A DNA stretch of 22,782 bases from Bacteriovorax stolpii (GTDB taxonomy: Bacteria; Bdellovibrionota; Bacteriovoracia; Bacteriovoracales; Bacteriovoracaceae): assembly GCA_945890905.1 (NCBI GenBank), contig CAMDDI010000012.1, positions 1 to 22,782 of the forward strand. Direction: 5' to 3'. Shown here piece after piece: positions 22,730 to 22,782 of the stretch (positions within the stretch are counted from its first letter, which is position 1; each line of letters begins with the position of its first letter). Below the pieces are notes generated by a model. It was not told the origin of the DNA and ran no database searches. It saw only the letters and a list, made by a program, of their open reading frames with translations. Both the position numbers and the translations under genes were made by a program.

Positions 22730-22782
22730 AGGGCCGCCTTAGTCATCAATGGACAGTTTTCAATTTTATTCTCAGGTAGTTT
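22726..22782 (-). CDS. Possible C-terminal end of an upstream suf-operon gene (partial)
   Basis: From the window edge a frame of 18 codons (ending ENCPLMTKAAL) is open to a TGA that overlaps the sufB ATG as ATGA. The other two - strand frames close after 3 and 11 codons. This matches the coupling style of the neighbouring genes. It could be the tail of a regulator or another suf gene, but it is too short to identify and could be non-coding leader. Confidence 0.35.
   Translation of the reverse strand, partial: KLPENKIENCPLMTKAAL

Overview
The window is 22.8 kb of gene-dense, low-GC bacterial DNA (about 40% G+C by eye), with no tRNA, rRNA, insertion sequence, CRISPR array or gene-free stretch over 300 bases. 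Gene content (aerobic hemF, a SUF Fe-S operon, a CHASE2 adenylyl cyclase, an HTTM-DCC membrane protein and an ole hydrocarbon cluster) and base composition suggest a Gram-negative of the former deltaproteobacteria, most likely a Bdellovibrionota/Bacteriovoracales-type organism. This placement is an inference of moderate confidence.

Region 1 (1-8652, + strand) is a tightly coupled operon. It holds the C-terminal part of a FabF-like ketosynthase, an acyl carrier protein, a phytoene-desaturase-like FAD enzyme, OleA, OleB, OleC, an AI-2E-type membrane transporter, OleD and a secreted zinc metalloprotease. Most junctions are 4-8 base overlaps. OleABCD is the known head-to-head condensation pathway: two fatty acyl chains become a 2-alkyl-3-keto acid (OleA), a beta-hydroxy acid (OleD), a beta-lactone (OleC) and finally a long internal olefin (OleB).

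Region 2 (8636-12042, - strand) runs tail to tail into region 1, overlapping it by 17 bases. It encodes a second phytoene-desaturase-like FAD enzyme, a FabG-like ketoreductase, a FabZ-like dehydratase and a FabI-like enoyl reductase. Regions 1 and 2 together therefore carry every activity of a discrete type II fatty acid synthase cycle (KS, ACP, KR, DH, ER), two CrtI-like flavoenzymes and the complete olefin pathway. I read this as one biosynthetic cluster in which a dedicated FAS II line makes unusual, probably unsaturated or otherwise modified acyl chains that OleABCD joins into a very long hydrocarbon. I do not know of this combination as a characterised system. It is the main finding.

Region 3 (12043-13991, + strand) is a divergent intergenic region with a perfect 15-base palindrome next to a possible -10 box, followed by an HTTM-DCC fusion membrane protein. 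Region 4 holds a CHASE2-adenylyl cyclase (- strand, 13995-16190), which is divergent from hemF (+ strand, 16240-17133).

Region 5 (17136-22782, - strand) is a SUF iron-sulfur cluster operon in the order sufB-sufC-sufD-sufS-nfu, followed by a small four-helix membrane protein. A short open frame at the window edge overlaps sufB by ATGA, so the operon probably starts beyond the window.
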